Positions 61,981-64,000 of a DNA stretch of 64,000 nt are shown in pieces; within the stretch, counting starts at the first letter, position 1; each line of letters begins with the position of its first letter. The notes below the pieces were generated by a model, which worked only from the letters and a program-made list of their open reading frames with translations, did no database searches and had not been told where the DNA came from. The stretch spans positions 6,699,861 to 6,763,860 of the forward strand of contig NC_072467.1 in assembly GCF_027596085.1 (NCBI RefSeq), written 5' to 3'. Made by a program: the position numbers and the translations under genes. Source of the DNA: Anoplopoma fimbria (taxonomy: Eukaryota > Chordata > Actinopteri > Perciformes > Anoplopomatidae).

Positions 61981-62254
61981 GGCGGCTGTGGCGTAGTGGA
62001 GAGGGTCGGTGGTTCGATACCCGCCTTCGGCAGTCGATGTGTCCTTGGGCAAGACACTTAACCCCAAGTTGCTCCCGAAGGCTTGCCATCAGTGTGGACT
62101 GGATGATGCATGAATGTTAGTTAGAGTCTGATGGTGGCACCTTGATGGTAGCCCTGTCATCAGTGTGTGAATGATATGTAATATACTACTGATTGTAAGT
62201 CATACTACTGATTTGGATAAAAGCGTCTGCTAAATGACTGTAATGTAATGTAAA
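61981..62254 (+). repeat. tRNA-derived SINE with shortened head
   Basis: A box TGGCGTAGTGG (61,989-61,999) and B box within GGTTCGATACC (62,011-62,021) are only about 11 nt apart, against 33 nt in the copy at 60,955-61,256, so about 21 nt of the tRNA-like part is deleted. The body and the 'AAAGCGTCTGCTAAATGACT' tail match the other copy in inverted orientation. Confidence 0.9.
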
Positions 62255-62857
62255 TGTCAAATGTCTGCTGGTACTAAAAGCAGGACACTTGTGTGACAAA
62301 ATATCATACACACACACAGAGGTGTATGAATTTACATTTTGACTGCTGTTTGATATTCATTTTTATTAATATGTTAATATATTTGTGAGAAAAGAGTCAG
62401 GCAGTTTGTTATTCATACACGCACTCAAATAAAATAAACAGACAGATAAACATGTTTAACAGTTAATGCTATTCTTACATTTCAGATTCTGAATGAAAAT
62501 GTAAATATTGAAGCAAACTAAATATTAATAGCATTGGAATATACAGTGGGGCAAAAAAGTATTTAGTCAGCCACCAATTGTGCAAGTTCTCCCACTTAAA
62601 AAGATGAGAGACGCCTGTAATTTTCATCATAGGTACACTTCAACTATGAGAGACAGAATGGGGGAAAGAATCCAGGAAATCACATTGTAGGATTTTTAAT
62701 GAATTAATTGGTAAATTCCTCGGTAAAATAAGTATTTGGTCACCTACAAACAAGCAAGATTTCTGGCTCTCACAGACCTGTAACTTCTTCTTTAAGAGGC
62801 TCCTCTGTCCTCCACTCGTTACCTGTATTAATGGCACCTGTTTGAACTTGTTATCAG

Positions 62858-62864
62858 TATAAAA
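62858..62864 (+). promoter_or_regulatory. TATA box of the Tc1 transposase
   Basis: TATAAAA, about 45 bases upstream of the transposase ATG at 62,909. Confidence 0.6.
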
Positions 62865-62908
62865 GACACCTGTCCACAACCTCAAACAGTCACACTCCAA
62901 ACTCCACT

Positions 62909-63930
62909 ATGGCCAAGACCAAAGAGCTGTCAAAGGACACCAGAAACAAAATTGTAGACCTGCACCAGGCTGGGAAGACTGAATCTGCAATAGGTAAGCA
63001 GCTTGGTGTGAAGAAATCAACTGTGGGAGCAATTATTAGAAAATGGAAGACATACAAGACCACTGATAATCTCCATCGATCTGGGGCTCCACGCAAGATC
63101 TCACCCCGTGGGGCCAAAATGATCACAAGAACGGTGAACAAAAATCCCAGAACCACACGGGGGACCTAGTGAATGACCTGCAGAGAGCTGGGACCAAAGT
63201 AACAAAGGCTACCATCAGTAACACACTACGCCGCCAGGGACTCAAATCCTGCAGTGCCAGACGTGTCCCCCTGCTTAAGCCAGTACATGTCCAGGCCCGT
63301 CTGAAGTTTGCTAGAGAGCATTTGGATGATCCAGAAGAGGATTGGGAGAATGTCATATGGTCAGATGAAACCAAAATAGAACTTTTTGGTAAAAACTCAA
63401 CTCGTCGTGTTTGGAGGAGAAAGAATGCCGAGTTGCATCCAAAGAACACCATACCTACTGTGAAGCATGGGGGTGGAAACATCATGCTTTGGGGCTGTTT
63501 TTCTGCAAGGGGACCAGGACGACTGATCCGTGTAAAGGAAAGAATGAATGGGGCCATGTATCGTGAGATTTTGAGTGAAAACCTCCTTCCATCAGCAAGG
63601 GCATTGAAGATGAAACGTGGCTGGGTCTTTCAGCATGACAATGATCCCAAACACACCGCCCGGGCAACGAAGGAGAGGCTTCGTAAGAAGCATTTCAAGG
63701 TCCTGGAGTGGCCTAGCCAGTCTCCAGATCTCAACCCCATAGAAAATCTGTGGAGGGAGTTGAAAGTCCGTGTTGCCCAGCGACAGCCCCAAAACATCAC
63801 TGCTCTAGAGGAGATCTGCATGGAGGAATGGGCCAAAATACCAGCAACAGTGTGTGAAAAGCTTGTGAAGACTTACAGAAAACGTTTGACCTCTGTCATT
63901 GCCAACAAAGGGTATATAACAAAGTATTGA
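62909..63930 (+). pseudogene. Tc1 transposase, broken by a single frameshift
   Basis: Cut-and-paste transposase. The first reading frame (62,909-63,169, 86 codons) starts [20 protein letters not shown] and carries the N-terminal paired-like helix-turn-helix that binds the terminal repeats. It runs into TAG at 63,167 and TGA at 63,170. The second frame, used from about 63,164 and open to TAA-type stop TGA at 63,928-63,930, holds the rest of the DNA-binding region and the catalytic domain. Counted from the ATG at 63,169, the DD34E triad is D66 (WSDETK), D157 (FQHDNDPKH) and E192 (NPIENLW), with spacings identical to Sleeping Beauty. The break is in a run of five Gs at 63,159-63,163 and looks like a loss of one base. 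Total length of about 340 residues fits an otherwise intact copy. Confidence 0.93.
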
Positions 63931-64000
63931 GATGAACTTTTGTTATTGACCAAATACTTATTTTCCACCATAATTTGCAAATATATTCTTTAAAAATCAG

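Larger units (their letters stand above)
60456..64000 (+). other. pdhx: pdhx intron 1, partial, rich in transposable elements
   Basis: Runs from donor GTGAGT to the window edge. No lipoyl-domain exon was found. It holds two inverted SINE copies and a Tc1 transposon, about half of its visible length. Confidence 0.65.
62544..64000 (+). mobile_element. Tc1/mariner DNA transposon, right end beyond the window
   Basis: Starts CAGTGGGGCAAAAAAGTATT directly after a TA at 62,542-62,543, the standard Tc1 target. An internal inverted-repeat portion is visible: GGTAAAATAAGTATTTGGTC (62,722-62,741) pairs with the complement of 63,948-63,969 apart from a 2-nt gap. The outer right terminal repeat lies past base 64,000. 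The element encodes a transposase of the DD34E type with one frameshift. It is inserted in the same orientation as pdhx. Confidence 0.95.

Noticed and set aside
63123..63557. 144-codon minus-strand ORF and other ORFs opposite the Tc1 element
   Set aside because: They are antisense shadows of the transposase reading, which has clear DD34E motifs on the plus strand.

Overview
The window looks like genomic DNA from a teleost fish, probably a percomorph. The grounds are split genes with GT-AG introns, long AT-rich non-coding stretches, CA/GT microsatellites, several tRNA-derived SINEs of types common in fish genomes, and a Tc1/mariner element. There are no bacterial operons, CRISPR arrays or rRNA/tRNA genes. 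Nearly all short ORFs are chance readings of non-coding sequence or of microsatellites.

Layout. (1) 1-4778: possibly the 3' end of an unrecognised plus-strand gene, with one partial exon at the left edge and one candidate last exon at 4689-4778; this is weakly supported. (2) About 4.8-47.9 kb: a gene-poor stretch of roughly 43 kb with no exon I can defend. It holds dispersed repeats, including a foldback element at 12.2-12.6 kb, a TTAA-flanked inverted-repeat element at 36.2-37.8 kb and a SINE with a perfect 11-bp target duplication at 38.55 kb. It also holds long microsatellites and some blocks that look like non-coding regulatory DNA. (3) 47.9-56.4 kb: ehf (ESE-3), an epithelial ETS transcription factor on the plus strand. 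I reconstructed eight coding exons, all with GT-AG junctions and matching phases, giving 265 residues with a Pointed (SAM/PNT) domain and a C-terminal ETS DNA-binding domain. A candidate promoter and untranslated first exon lie at 47.9-48.1 kb, and a poly(A) signal at 56,345. (4) 56.4-60.3 kb: intergenic DNA with a CTCF-like site. (5) 60,320-60,455: the first coding exon of a gene that fits pdhx (pyruvate dehydrogenase E3-binding protein). It encodes a mitochondrial targeting sequence, and the rest of the gene runs off the right edge. Its first intron carries two SINEs in inverted orientation and a nearly intact Tc1 transposon (62,544 to beyond the end) whose transposase has one frameshift.

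The order ehf then pdhx on the same strand matches the mammalian EHF-APIP-PDHX region, but I could not find apip exons between them. ehf encodes a nuclear DNA-binding regulator and pdhx a mitochondrial structural subunit. Nothing in the sequence suggests they act together, so their adjacency is synteny. I did not find a convincing new biological system. The most useful leads are post-transcriptional features of ehf (overlapping upstream ORF, alternative in-frame acceptor, long 3'UTR hairpin), the non-coding landscape upstream of ehf, and the transposon structures.
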